Below are positions 17,601 to 24,602 of a stretch of 28,111 nucleotides of DNA, piece by piece. Each line of letters opens with the position of its first letter. Positions within the stretch are counted from its first letter, which is position 1. The DNA comes from VAZQ01 sp035693615 (lineage in GTDB: Bacteria; Pseudomonadota; Alphaproteobacteria; Rhizobiales; Xanthobacteraceae). Made by a program: the position numbers and the translations under genes. The notes beneath the pieces were generated by a model. It was not told the DNA's origin. It saw only the letters and a list, made by a program, of their open reading frames with translations, and ran no database searches. Location of the stretch: the NCBI GenBank assembly GCA_035693615.1, contig DASSGH010000076.1, forward strand, positions 1 to 28,111, in the 5' to 3' direction.

Positions 17601-18168
17601 GATGTTCGGTGGCGTCGATATGCCGTGTACCGAATAGGACCGCGAAGATCGCCATTGCTACGGCGACGTAGAGGGCGATGTCGCCCAATACCGGCTGCAT
17701 CGTTCCGGTCGCGGGCCCGATGGGCGCGAGGATGGTGGTCAGCGAGGCCGAGACCGCCTTGAGCTGAAGTGCGATGTACGGAATCGTGCCGATGATCGCG
17801 ATGAGCGCCACCGCCGCGGCGACGGTTTGGGCTTTGCCGTAGCGGGCGGCAATGAAGTCGGCGATCGAGGTGATGTTCTGTGCCTTCGCCAGCCGCACGA
17901 TGCGCATAACCAGGGGGGAGCACAGTCCGATCAGAAGGATCGGCCCGACGTAAATCGTCAAAAAATCGAAGCCGGTGCGCGAGGCAAGCCCGACCGAGCC
18001 GAAGAACGTCCAAGAGGTGCAATAGATCGCGAGTGACAGGGGGTAAATGAAATGCCGCCAACCGCCCTCACGGCCAAATCGCCGAGTCCGGTCCCCATAG
18101 CTTGCGACCACGAACAGGAGGCCGATGTACCCGAGCGCAACGGCAATGACGGTCCAGCCTTGCAGCAT
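14647..18168 (-). CDS. Sodium/solute symporter-PAS hybrid histidine kinase/response regulator
   Basis: This 1173-residue membrane sensor has an N-terminal SSS-type transporter domain with about 12-13 helices (about 1-525). A linker leads to a PAS domain (about 650-765), then a coiled coil (765-805) and a HisKA domain with phospho-His817 in AAASHDILQPLN. The HATPase carries N-box NLVSNAVKYT (927-936), DTGLG (958-962) and GLGLGL (987-992). The C-terminal receiver has Asp1054 and phosphoacceptor Asp1100 in LLVDYHLDDG, with Lys1150. The layout resembles Pseudomonas CbrA/ErcS'-type sensors, where the transporter part may sense or move a substrate. It probably phosphorylates the adjacent LuxR regulator. 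All catalytic residues are present. The ligand is unknown. Confidence 0.93.
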   Translation of the reverse strand: MLQGWTVIAVALGYIGLLFVVASYGDRTRRFGREGGWRHFIYPLSLAIYCTSWTFFGSVGLASRTGFDFLTIYVGPILLIGLCSPLVMRIVRLAKAQNITSIADFIAARYGKAQTVAAAVALIAIIGTIPYIALQLKAVSASLTTILAPIGPATGTMQPVLGDIALYVAVAMAIFAVLFGTRHIDATEHQDGLMLAIATESIVKLIAFVGVGVFVTFWLFDGPLSLFAQALERPNTAAVLTREPAPGTVLAMTLLSLFAIILLPRQFHVTVVENNNESEIRRASWLFPLYLVLINLFVVPIALAGLLTFSPGHVDSDMFVLALPLAAHSNLFTIAAFVGGLSAATAMVIVESVALAIMVSNDILMPLVLQRREELIAGRNVGGLLLAVRRMAIFVILFLAYVYYRLAGDAQLASIGLLSFAAVAQLAPAFFGGLIWRRATARGALAGMTVGIVTWAYTLLLPSLTGVGLVDQSLLSQGPWGIALLRPQALIGLDLPPLAQGVIWSLSLNVLAYVVFSLGRSPSSIERLQADLFVPSDLTPIVAPSFRLWRSSVTVEELAATVSRYLGEERTRSSFDSYALTRGISIDPKGEADFQLLRYAEHLLASAIGAASSRLVLSLLLRKRTVSRKAALKLLDDANAAIHYNREILQTALDHVRQGIAVFDKELHLICWNRQFGEILALPPQLTRVGTALDHILRFHAEQSTSDTDMTDALVRERLGRYIASSEPFLERFAERDLVMEVRANPMPDGGIVTTFTDITPSVKAAEDLERANESLERRVQERTEELTRLNTELGRAKGEAEQANISKTRFLAAASHDILQPLNAARLYVTSLVERQRGRDDTQLITNIDASLDAVEEIFGALLDISRLDTGAMKPEISDFRIDELLRQLEVEFTPLAQEKGLRLKFIPCSLAVRSDRRLLRRLLQNLVSNAVKYTPQGRVLMGCRRYKGRLRVDIYDTGLGIPASKKQAIFQEFHRLDEGAKAARGLGLGLSIVERIARVLDYNISVSSTLGRGSRFSVEVPLSAVVPPRRQQAVARDIDRVQLAGIAVLCLDNEPAILDGMQTLLEGWGCRVLKAAHVEAAVALMAEAQMAPDGLLVDYHLDDGNGIAAIAELRRRFGSDLPAILITADRSPHVRADARAQGIQLLHKPLKPAALRALLTQWRMQRLAAAE

Positions 18169-18200
18169 GATCGTTCGCAGTTCGTGGGCCCAGCCGACGA

Positions 18201-18223
18201 TTGCATTCTATCGTATGATGCAA
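18201..18223. promoter_or_regulatory. TTGCAT/ATGCAA inverted repeat upstream of the hybrid kinase
   Basis: TTGCAT (18201-18206) and ATGCAA (18218-18223) are perfect half-sites separated by 11 bases, 33-55 bases before the kinase start. The spacing of about 1.7 helical turns suits a dimeric regulator, or the site may form a leader hairpin. No regulator is identified. Confidence 0.35.
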
Positions 18224-18380
18224 CGAGCGAGAATATCGCTGCCCCGCACCGGCGTAGCCATTTCAGGTCGCGAAGAGGGGGCGAAAGTTACCGGACCGGC
18301 CCCCGTCGGCGCCAAGCCAAGGCGAGAACCCCGTAGACGCGCGCGTACGCCGCCTCGTTCGAATTCGGCTGCGCGCGAGG

Positions 18381-19610
18381 TTACTCCGCCGCCAGCACGC
18401 GGCTTTTGAGCGGCAACTCGAGCCGCTCCCATACCTCCAGCAGCGCCTCGGCCAACGCGTAGATCAGTGCGTCTTCGTGATAAGGCGTCGGCGTGATGCG
18501 CAGCCGCTCCGTTCCCTTTGGAACGGTCGGGTAGTTGATCGGCTGAATGTAAATTCCATGCTCCGTGAGCAGCAGATCGGTGGCGTGCTTGCATTTCTCG
18601 GGGTCGCCAACGAACAGCGGCACGATGTGGGTATCGTTCGGCATAACGGGCAGGCCGGCGGCGTTGAGCACCGCCTTCACCCGCGCGGAGCGCTCCTGAT
18701 GGCGCTCGCGCTCGAAGCTCGAGGATTTCAGGTGGCGAATGGCGGCCGTTGCCGCGGCGCAGATCGGCGGCGGAAGGGCCGTGGTAAAGATGAAACCGGG
18801 CGCGTAGCTGCGTACTGCGTCGCACAGGGTCGCGCTTGCGGCGATGTAGCCGCCGAGACAGCCGAAGGCCTTGGCCAGCGTGCCTTCAATCACGTCGATG
18901 CGAGCCATTGCGCCCTGGTGCTCCGCTTGCCCGCCGCCGCGCGGACCGTACATGCCGACCGCGTGGACCTCGTCGGCGTAGGTCATCGCGCCATAACGCT
19001 CGGCCAGGTCGCAGATGCGGTTGATCGGCGCCACGTCCCCGTCCATGGAATAGAGCGTTTCGAAGACGATGAGCTTCGGCCGGGTTGGATCGGCGGTCCG
19101 CAGCAACTCCTCCAGATGCGCGACGTCGTTGTGGCCGAATATCTGTTTCTCGCACTTCGATTGGCGTACGCCCTCGATCATGGAGTTGTGGTTCGATGCG
19201 TCGGACAGAATGAGGCAGTTCGGCATCAGCTTGGCAATGGTCGAGATGCCGGTCTCATTGGACACATAGCCCGAGGTGAAGACGAGGGCCGCCTCCTTGC
19301 GATGCAATTCGGCGAGTTCACGCTCGAGATCGACCAGAGGGTGATTGGTGCCGGCGATATTGCGGGTTCCGCCTGCGCCGGTGCCCATGCGGGTCGCCGT
19401 TTCGACCATCGCGCCGATCACCTTGGGATGTTGGCCCATTCCGAGGTAATCGTTCGAACACCACACGATGACGTCGCGTGGTCCCTGCGGGGAATGCCAG
19501 AGCGCACGCGGGAAACGGCCGGCCAGACGCTCGAGATCGGCAAATACCCGGTAACGGTACTCGTCCCTAAGACGGGCCAGCGCCTCTGCGAAATACGCCT
19601 CGTAGTTCAT
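18381..19610 (-). CDS. hemA: 5-aminolevulinate synthase
   Basis: This is a 409-residue ALAS (alpha-oxoamine synthase family). It condenses glycine and succinyl-CoA to 5-aminolevulinate, the first step of heme synthesis by the Shemin pathway of Alphaproteobacteria. The N-terminus MNYEAYF is typical. Glycine-binding GTGAGGTRNI (77-85), the SDASNHNSMI segment, YADEVHAVGMYG and the PLP lysine Lys247 in GTLAKAFGCLGG are all present. The start has CGGAG five bases upstream. The gene diverges from the dehydratase operon. Its product would feed the heme o made by CtaB, a functional but not operonic link. Confidence 0.97.
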   Translation of the reverse strand: MNYEAYFAEALARLRDEYRYRVFADLERLAGRFPRALWHSPQGPRDVIVWCSNDYLGMGQHPKVIGAMVETATRMGTGAGGTRNIAGTNHPLVDLERELAELHRKEAALVFTSGYVSNETGISTIAKLMPNCLILSDASNHNSMIEGVRQSKCEKQIFGHNDVAHLEELLRTADPTRPKLIVFETLYSMDGDVAPINRICDLAERYGAMTYADEVHAVGMYGPRGGGQAEHQGAMARIDVIEGTLAKAFGCLGGYIAASATLCDAVRSYAPGFIFTTALPPPICAAATAAIRHLKSSSFERERHQERSARVKAVLNAAGLPVMPNDTHIVPLFVGDPEKCKHATDLLLTEHGIYIQPINYPTVPKGTERLRITPTPYHEDALIYALAEALLEVWERLELPLKSRVLAAE

Positions 19611-19648
19611 GAACGCTCCGGGCAGGGGTCATGTTGGAACCGTCCCAA

Positions 19649-19676
19649 ACTAGAGGCGTTCCAGGGCTTTTGTCGA
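19649..19676 (-). promoter_or_regulatory. Possible hemA promoter
   Basis: On the minus strand TCGACA (19676-19671) and TCTAGT (19654-19649) are 16 bases apart, a fair match to sigma-70 type boxes. The -10 ends 38 bases before the hemA start. A short hairpin (19689-19705, stem CGCGGC, loop TCAAG) lies just upstream. No Fnr/FixK-type box was seen. Confidence 0.35.
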
Positions 19677-19856
19677 GGCGATAATGCGCGCGGCTCAAGG
19701 CCGCGGGTCAGGGGATCGGCAACACCAAGGCGACGCGGCCGATTTCGCTGCCTGGGCAAGTAGTCATGCGGTAAACGCGAGAATCCGGGCGCTGCCCGAT
19801 TGGGGCGCGCCAAGTGGCGTGCGGCACGTGAGTAAACTAACATTCGGGGATCCGCG

Positions 19857-21614
19857 ATGGCCGGCGACGCCAAGCGGGAGCTTGTCGGCGAGAGTGTCAA
19901 CGTGGCGAAGAAGTCATACGGTCTGGAGCACGGGCTCACCAATTACGGCGACCGCGACTTCTCGCTCTACTTGCGCCGTTCGTTCGCCCAGTCCATGGGC
20001 TACTCGCGGGCTCTGCTGGCGAAGCCGGTGGTCGGGATCGCCTATACGCCATCGGGTTTCAATAACTGCCACCGCCATTTTCCGGATCTGCTGGAGGCGG
20101 TTCGGCGCGGGGTGCTCGCCGCCGGGGCGCTGCCGATCGCCTTTCCCACGATTTCGCTGGGCGAGGTATTTCTCAGCCCCACGAGCCTGAAGTATCGCAA
20201 TCTTATGTCGATCGATACCGAGGAGATGATCCGCGCACAGCCGATGGACGCGGTCGTGCTCATGGGCGGTTGCGACAAGACCGTCCCGGCGCAGCTCATG
20301 GGCGCGGTGTCGGCCGGCCGGCCGGCGGTGATGCTGGTGGCAGGCCCCATGATGACTGGCCGCCATCGCGGCGAGCGCCTCGGGGCTTGCACGGACTGCC
20401 GCCGGTTTTGGGCCCGCTACCGTGCCGGCGAGGTCGGCGAACAGGAAATTTCGGAGGTCGAAGGCCAGCTCGCGGTCACCGCCGGCACCTGCGCTGTCAT
20501 GGGCACGGCCTCGACCATGGCCTGCATCGCCGAAGCGCTCGGGCTGGTGCTGCCGGGCACCGCCGCAATTCCGGCGGTACACGCGGATCGGCTGCGTGCC
20601 GCGGAAGCAACCGGCGCCGCCGCCGCCGCGCTCATCGGCTCCGACCGCACGCCGGACCGGATCGTCAGCGCGAAGTCCATCGAAAACGCCCTGCGCGCCC
20701 TCCTTGCGCTCGGCGGCTCGACCAATGCGATCATCCACCTCACCGCGATCGCCGGTCGTGCCGGCGTGAAGGTTTCGCTCGAGCAACTCAACGCCCTTTC
20801 GGAGTCGACCCCCGTGCTGGTCAATCTCAAGCCGGTCGGCAACGGCTATATGGAGGATTTTTTTGCCGCCGGCGGGATGGGCGCGCTGTTGCGCGAGCTC
20901 AAGCCGCTCCTGCATCTCGACTGCTTGACGGTCACCGGCGAGACCCTGGGCGAACGCCTTGCGTCCGGCAACCGCGCTTACGTCGACCGCTCCATTATCG
21001 CCGAACGCGACAAGCCTTTTGAACCGCAAGGAGGGTTGATCGCGCTGTTCGGAAACCTCGCCCCAAGGGGCGCCATCCTCAAGCGCTCCGCTGCCGACGC
21101 GAAGCTCTTCGAGCATGTCGGCAGGGCGGTTGTGTTTTCTTCGCTTGCGGATCTTTCCGCGCGCATCGACGACCCGCAGCTCGACGTGTCGCCAGAGGAC
21201 GTGCTCGTGCTGCAGCATGCTGGTCCCCACGCGACCGAGTGCATGCCCGAAGCCGGGTATCTGCCCATCCCGAAGAAGCTCGCGCAACGTGGAATCAAAG
21301 ACATGATCCGAGTCTCGGACGCGCGCATGAGTGGAACCGCCTTCGGTACGATCGTGCTACATGTCACGCCGGATGCGGCCTCTGGGGGCCCGCTCGGGCT
21401 GGTGCGCAGCGGCGACCGCATTTGCCTCTCGGTGAAGGGCCGCCGCATCGATCTCCTCGTCGACGAGGCGGAGCTCAAGGCGCGCGCCGCCGCGAACAAA
21501 CCCGTACCAATGCAGGCCGAGCGCGGCTATGCCAAGCTCTATGCCCAGGAAATCCTCGGCGCCGATGAGGGTTGTGACTTCGCCTTCCTGCGGCCCGCCG
21601 CGGCTGCGCAGTAA
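19857..21614 (+). CDS. IlvD/Edd family dehydratase (sugar-acid dehydratase type)
   Basis: This 585-residue Fe-S dehydratase has the three cluster-region cysteines: Cys71 in GFNNCHRHF, Cys139 in GGCDKTVP (with Lys141) and Cys212 in AGTCAVMGTASTMAC. The ACTDCRRFWARYRAGE segment (178-192) and overall length fit pentonate/aldonate dehydratases such as L-arabonate dehydratase better than housekeeping IlvD, but the substrate is not certain. The C-terminal domain carries MIRVSDARMSGTAFGTIVLHVTP, including the catalytic Ser region of the family. ATG 19857 has a GGGGAT ribosome site. It is the first gene of a three-gene operon with a hydrolase and an amidase. Confidence 0.9.
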   Translation: MAGDAKRELVGESVNVAKKSYGLEHGLTNYGDRDFSLYLRRSFAQSMGYSRALLAKPVVGIAYTPSGFNNCHRHFPDLLEAVRRGVLAAGALPIAFPTISLGEVFLSPTSLKYRNLMSIDTEEMIRAQPMDAVVLMGGCDKTVPAQLMGAVSAGRPAVMLVAGPMMTGRHRGERLGACTDCRRFWARYRAGEVGEQEISEVEGQLAVTAGTCAVMGTASTMACIAEALGLVLPGTAAIPAVHADRLRAAEATGAAAAALIGSDRTPDRIVSAKSIENALRALLALGGSTNAIIHLTAIAGRAGVKVSLEQLNALSESTPVLVNLKPVGNGYMEDFFAAGGMGALLRELKPLLHLDCLTVTGETLGERLASGNRAYVDRSIIAERDKPFEPQGGLIALFGNLAPRGAILKRSAADAKLFEHVGRAVVFSSLADLSARIDDPQLDVSPEDVLVLQHAGPHATECMPEAGYLPIPKKLAQRGIKDMIRVSDARMSGTAFGTIVLHVTPDAASGGPLGLVRSGDRICLSVKGRRIDLLVDEAELKARAAANKPVPMQAERGYAKLYAQEILGADEGCDFAFLRPAAAAQ

Positions 21615-21632
21615 TACACGGAGGAAAATTCG

Positions 21633-22394
21633 ATGGCCGTCGAAAGCATCTTTTATTCGGTGTCCGGCCTGAGCTGCCGCGGGGCGCTAGTATGGGACGA
21701 AAGCGCAAAGGCGCCGCGGCCGCTGTTGCTGATGGCCCCCAATTGGCGCGGCGTCATCAAGCCCGCGATCGAAACCGGCCAGATGCTCGCGCAATCGGGC
21801 TATGTCGTCTTCGTCGCCGATATGTTCGGCGAAGGCAACGGACCGGTCGGTACCGAAAACCCGATGGAATTTCTGCAGCCGTTCATGTCGGACGTGCCGG
21901 GCATGCGCCGGCGCATCGCCGCCGCGCTCGATACGCTGACGCGGGAATCCGACCGGCGCGCCATTGGCGATATCAGCCGCCGCGCGGCGATCGGCTTTTG
22001 CTTCGGCGGGCTCAACGTCCTCGATCTCGCCCGCACCGGCGCCGATGTGCAGGCGGTGGTCTCGATGCATGGGACCTTGACGACGCCGCATCCGGCCAAG
22101 CGCGGCGACGTCAAAGCCGCGGTGCTTGCCGTGCATGGCGCCGCCGACCCGGTCGCGCCGAAGGCCGAGCGGGACGCATTCGAGGCGGAGATGACGGATG
22201 CCGGGGCATGCTGGGCATTGCTCACGTTCGGCGACGTGTGCCACGCCTTCACCGATCCACAGGCCAACGCGCCCGGCCGCGCCGTCTACGACGAGCCCGC
22301 CACCCGCCACGGTTATGCGCTCGCCCATGCCTTCATCGCCGACGCCTTTGCCGGGAAGCGGCACGGTTGCCCTGCGCCCATCCGGGCAGGATAA
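21633..22394 (+). CDS. Dienelactone hydrolase family protein
   Basis: This is a 253-residue alpha/beta hydrolase of the DLH family. The catalytic triad is visible: Cys123 in GFCFGG, Asp172 in HGAADPV and His204 in FGDVCHAFTDP. The Cys nucleophile is typical of dienelactone hydrolases rather than serine esterases. LLLMAPNWRGV replaces the usual MVHEWWGL cap, so a non-aromatic lactone substrate is possible. No signal peptide is seen. GGAGGAAAA provides a strong ribosome site. It starts 18 bases after the dehydratase, so a lactone-opening step in the same pathway is inferred. Confidence 0.88.
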   Translation: MAVESIFYSVSGLSCRGALVWDESAKAPRPLLLMAPNWRGVIKPAIETGQMLAQSGYVVFVADMFGEGNGPVGTENPMEFLQPFMSDVPGMRRRIAAALDTLTRESDRRAIGDISRRAAIGFCFGGLNVLDLARTGADVQAVVSMHGTLTTPHPAKRGDVKAAVLAVHGAADPVAPKAERDAFEAEMTDAGACWALLTFGDVCHAFTDPQANAPGRAVYDEPATRHGYALAHAFIADAFAGKRHGCPAPIRAG

Positions 22395-22426
22395 TCGCGT
22401 CCCGTCCTCACGAGGGGGAGCTTTCG

Positions 22427-23137
22427 ATGCACACCCTGTCCATCCCGCAATCGGTCCTCGCGCGCGTCATCGAGCGCCGTGGCCGCGAGCATATCTATGA
22501 CGATCTCGATCCGGCCAAAACCGCGCTGGTCGTGGTCGATATGCAGAACGCGTTCATGCTGCCGGGCGTTGCGCACGCGCTCTGCCCGATGGCGGAAAAG
22601 ATCGTGCCCAACATCAATCGTCTCGCGCGCGCCGTGCGGGAGACCGGTGGAACAGTGGTCTGGATCAAAACCACCTTCACCGAGGACGCACTGCGGACTT
22701 GGTCGACCTATTTCGACATGGTGACGCCGCAACATGGCGCCAAGCGCGTCCAAGCGCTCACCGCGGATAGCGAGGGACACCAGCTCTGGGCCGCGCTCGA
22801 GGTACGCGCGGAGGACCTCATCGTTGAGAAAAACCGTTTCAGCGCATTCATTCAAGGCTCCTCGGACCTTGCCGCAATCCTGCGCCAGCGCGGGATCGAC
22901 ACCATCCTCGTCACCGGCACCGTCACCAATGTGTGCTGCGAATCGACCGCGCGCGACGCCATGATGCTCAATTTCAAGACGATCATGGTGACCGACGGCA
23001 ACGCCGCCGTGACCGACCAGGACCACAATGCGTCGCTCTGCGCGTTCTATCTCACGTTTGGCGACATCATGTCGACCGACAAGCTGATCGCCTGCCTGGG
23101 CCGCACCACCTCGAGCAAGCTGGCGGCGGCCGAGTAG
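22427..23137 (+). CDS. Isochorismatase-like cysteine amidohydrolase
   Basis: This is a 236-residue isochorismatase-fold hydrolase. The catalytic triad is Asp38 in VVDMQNAF, Lys135 in VEKNRFSAF and Cys170 in TGTVTNVCCESTARDA, next to the expected cis-peptide. This makes it a cysteine hydrolase (amidase, ureidoacrylate or carbamoyl-type), not a true isochorismatase, which lacks the Cys. ATG 22427 has GAGGGGGAG upstream. An open frame before it belongs to the shadow of the hydrolase gene. It is the last gene of the operon, 32 bases after its neighbour. The substrate is unknown. A long hairpin follows at 23228. Confidence 0.9.
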   Translation: MHTLSIPQSVLARVIERRGREHIYDDLDPAKTALVVVDMQNAFMLPGVAHALCPMAEKIVPNINRLARAVRETGGTVVWIKTTFTEDALRTWSTYFDMVTPQHGAKRVQALTADSEGHQLWAALEVRAEDLIVEKNRFSAFIQGSSDLAAILRQRGIDTILVTGTVTNVCCESTARDAMMLNFKTIMVTDGNAAVTDQDHNASLCAFYLTFGDIMSTDKLIACLGRTTSSKLAAAE

Positions 23138-23227
23138 CACGCAAGGCCGGCAGAGCGGGCTTGGATCAACGCTCGGCTTTGGTATTGGTGGTCTAAGCGG
23201 GTATGACCGCTGCAAGACGCGGGACGG

Positions 23228-23256
23228 GCGGCGCGACCGGGAGACGGTCGCGCCGC
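23228..23256. terminator. Long GC hairpin between convergent genes
   Basis: A perfect 12-base stem (GCGGCGCGACCG with its complement) closes a five-base loop GGAGA. It lies 91 bases after the amidase stop and 16 bases past the end of the opposite-strand gene. There is no T-run, so it is a terminator by position only. Confidence 0.5.
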
Positions 23257-23272
23257 TCGTACCGAGCGCCCG

Positions 23273-23506
23273 CTATTCCTGCTCACCTTTTTGCATCATG
23301 CAGGATCGGTATTTCTGGACTTGGTGGTCACCCCAGGTGTGTTGGCTCATTTTCCCAGCCTCCACATTGCAGTCGCGCAGAGATTTTTCCCGCGCGTCGT
23401 TCATACGGCCTTCGTCGCTTCGTTGCGCGAAGCTCGGCGGGGCGAGCGTGGGAATCGCAAGCACCAGCGCGAGCACTGCGGCGATTTGTTTGTTCACACG
23501 AACCAT
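23273..23506 (-). CDS. Small secreted protein with two cysteines
   Basis: This is a 77-residue protein with a signal peptide (about 1-27, cleavage after PPSFA). The mature part is charged, with Cys46 and Cys69, which could form one disulfide across RMNDAREKSLRDC and KYRSC. I know similar sequences as conserved hypotheticals in Bradyrhizobium-like genomes. The function is unknown. ATG 23506 is chosen because AAGGAG stands at good spacing; the alternative 23524 start lacks this. Confidence 0.78.
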   Translation of the reverse strand: MVRVNKQIAAVLALVLAIPTLAPPSFAQRSDEGRMNDAREKSLRDCNVEAGKMSQHTWGDHQVQKYRSCMMQKGEQE

Positions 23507-23779
23507 GCGTCGATCTCCTTGCAAACTTCCCCGCGCCGTGAGTAACGCGACAGTATGGAAAATCGTCAGGCGCGTGCTCTGCGCTGTTGCAAGCCTGCGT
23601 CTCGCATCTCCAGGGAACGGTTACAGAATTGTCATCCTCGCGCAGAGCTCGTGAAAACTCCGCGGGTGCTGAGCTTCATCGCCGCACACGCAGTGGCTGC
23701 TTGGCGCCCACGCGTGATGAGGTGTCCGGGTGCGCGAAGCGACATCCGGCACTAGAACGCCCGCGGCGGGGTTTCAATT

Positions 23780-24061
23780 CTACTGCGATGGTTTGTGCTT
23801 GGGTTTTGCGCCGATCTTGGCTTTCGCGCGCACCACTTCGCCGAGCCGATGGGTGTCGTTTTGGTCGAGCCCCTCGTCGTCCCCCTCCATGCCCTCGTTG
23901 CTGGCGGTCATCATCTGCCGCGCATCCTGCTCCCAGGTGTTGAGCGCCTGCCGTTTTTCCTCCTCCGACAAATCGGCATCGTTGACGATCTCGTCCGGCG
24001 ACTTGTAGTGATTTGCCGGCTGCTCGAGCTTGGCCTTCTTCACCTCCGACCGCGTGTTCAT
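23780..24061 (-). CDS. Small conserved hydrophilic protein
   Basis: This is a 93-residue charged, cytoplasmic-looking protein with no signal or membrane helix. The centre reads LSEEEKRQALNTWEQDARQM, and the C-terminus is basic (RLGEVVRAKAKIGAKPKHK). The pattern is familiar from rhizobial hypotheticals; no function is known. ATG 24061 with GAGG upstream is better than the longer frame to 24172. The codon-biased frame and conserved-looking core support a real gene. Confidence 0.8.
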   Translation of the reverse strand: MNTRSEVKKAKLEQPANHYKSPDEIVNDADLSEEEKRQALNTWEQDARQMMTASNEGMEGDDEGLDQNDTHRLGEVVRAKAKIGAKPKHKPSQ

Positions 24062-24192
24062 GGGAGCCTCATGCAATTGCCTGCGCACGGAATAACAAAT
24101 CTGAAAAGATAAAGTTTCGCCTCGTAGCGCCGCGGACCGGCGAGGTGTCGTCCGCCTGCCCAGCGCGAGCATAGGAAAGAACCAATTTCGCC

Positions 24193-24459
24193 TCAGTCTG
24201 CAGCTGCCGACAAAAACTTGACGACCCGGCGAAACTCGGCGTGGCCCTTATCCACGCCAGTCCAATCAACGAGCGGGTCCGTCTTCCTAAGCTCGGCCAC
24301 CTTCTCTGAAAACTTATCTGTAAGTGCCGCTTCCATCATCCCGGCGGCCGCAACCCAATTGGGCTGCGCTCCGGGCTCCTCCGTCAAGACAATGGCGGTC
24401 CCCTTCGGCGGCTGCACGGCCGATCCCAGTTCTCTCACAAGCGCATTAGCCGTTTTCAA
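24193..24459 (-). CDS. Possible small protein, weakly supported
   Basis: This is an 88-residue frame beginning at TTG 24459. An upstream stop rules out an ATG start, and no good ribosome site is seen. An internal ATG (residue 41) would give only 48 residues. The C-terminal part (VAELRKTDPLVDWTG, FRRVVKFLS) looks like a real protein and recalls small rhizobial hypotheticals. It may be a truncated or decayed gene. No function. Confidence 0.42.
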   Translation of the reverse strand: MKTANALVRELGSAVQPPKGTAIVLTEEPGAQPNWVAAAGMMEAALTDKFSEKVAELRKTDPLVDWTGVDKGHAEFRRVVKFLSAAAD

Positions 24460-24602
24460 ACGACGCTCATGAAATCAAGGCAACCGGCGCGCCAGTACAT
24501 CCGTGGTCGCGCAGGTCGCCTTACAGCCGCCGATAGTCACCTGGTCCATAACGTTCGGGCGCCTGAAAGGTTGCGGCGACCAAATCGCGGGGAAATGGTG
24601 TC

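Noticed and set aside
18477..19763. 428-residue plus-strand open frame opposite hemA
   Set aside because: Antisense shadow of hemA. The hemA frame has every family motif.
19611..19856. Search for an Fnr/FixK box in the hemA upstream region
   Set aside because: No TTGAT-N4-ATCAA-like sequence was found by eye.
19914..21287. 457-residue minus-strand open frame opposite the dehydratase
   Set aside because: Shadow of a high-GC gene: Arg/Gly/His-rich, no motifs, while the plus strand encodes a full dehydratase with all its cysteines.
21692..22426. Long open frame before the isochorismatase-like gene, giving a 481-residue product
   Set aside because: It overlaps the dienelactone hydrolase gene in another frame and is Arg-rich shadow sequence. 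The conserved domain begins at ATG 22427 with a strong ribosome site.
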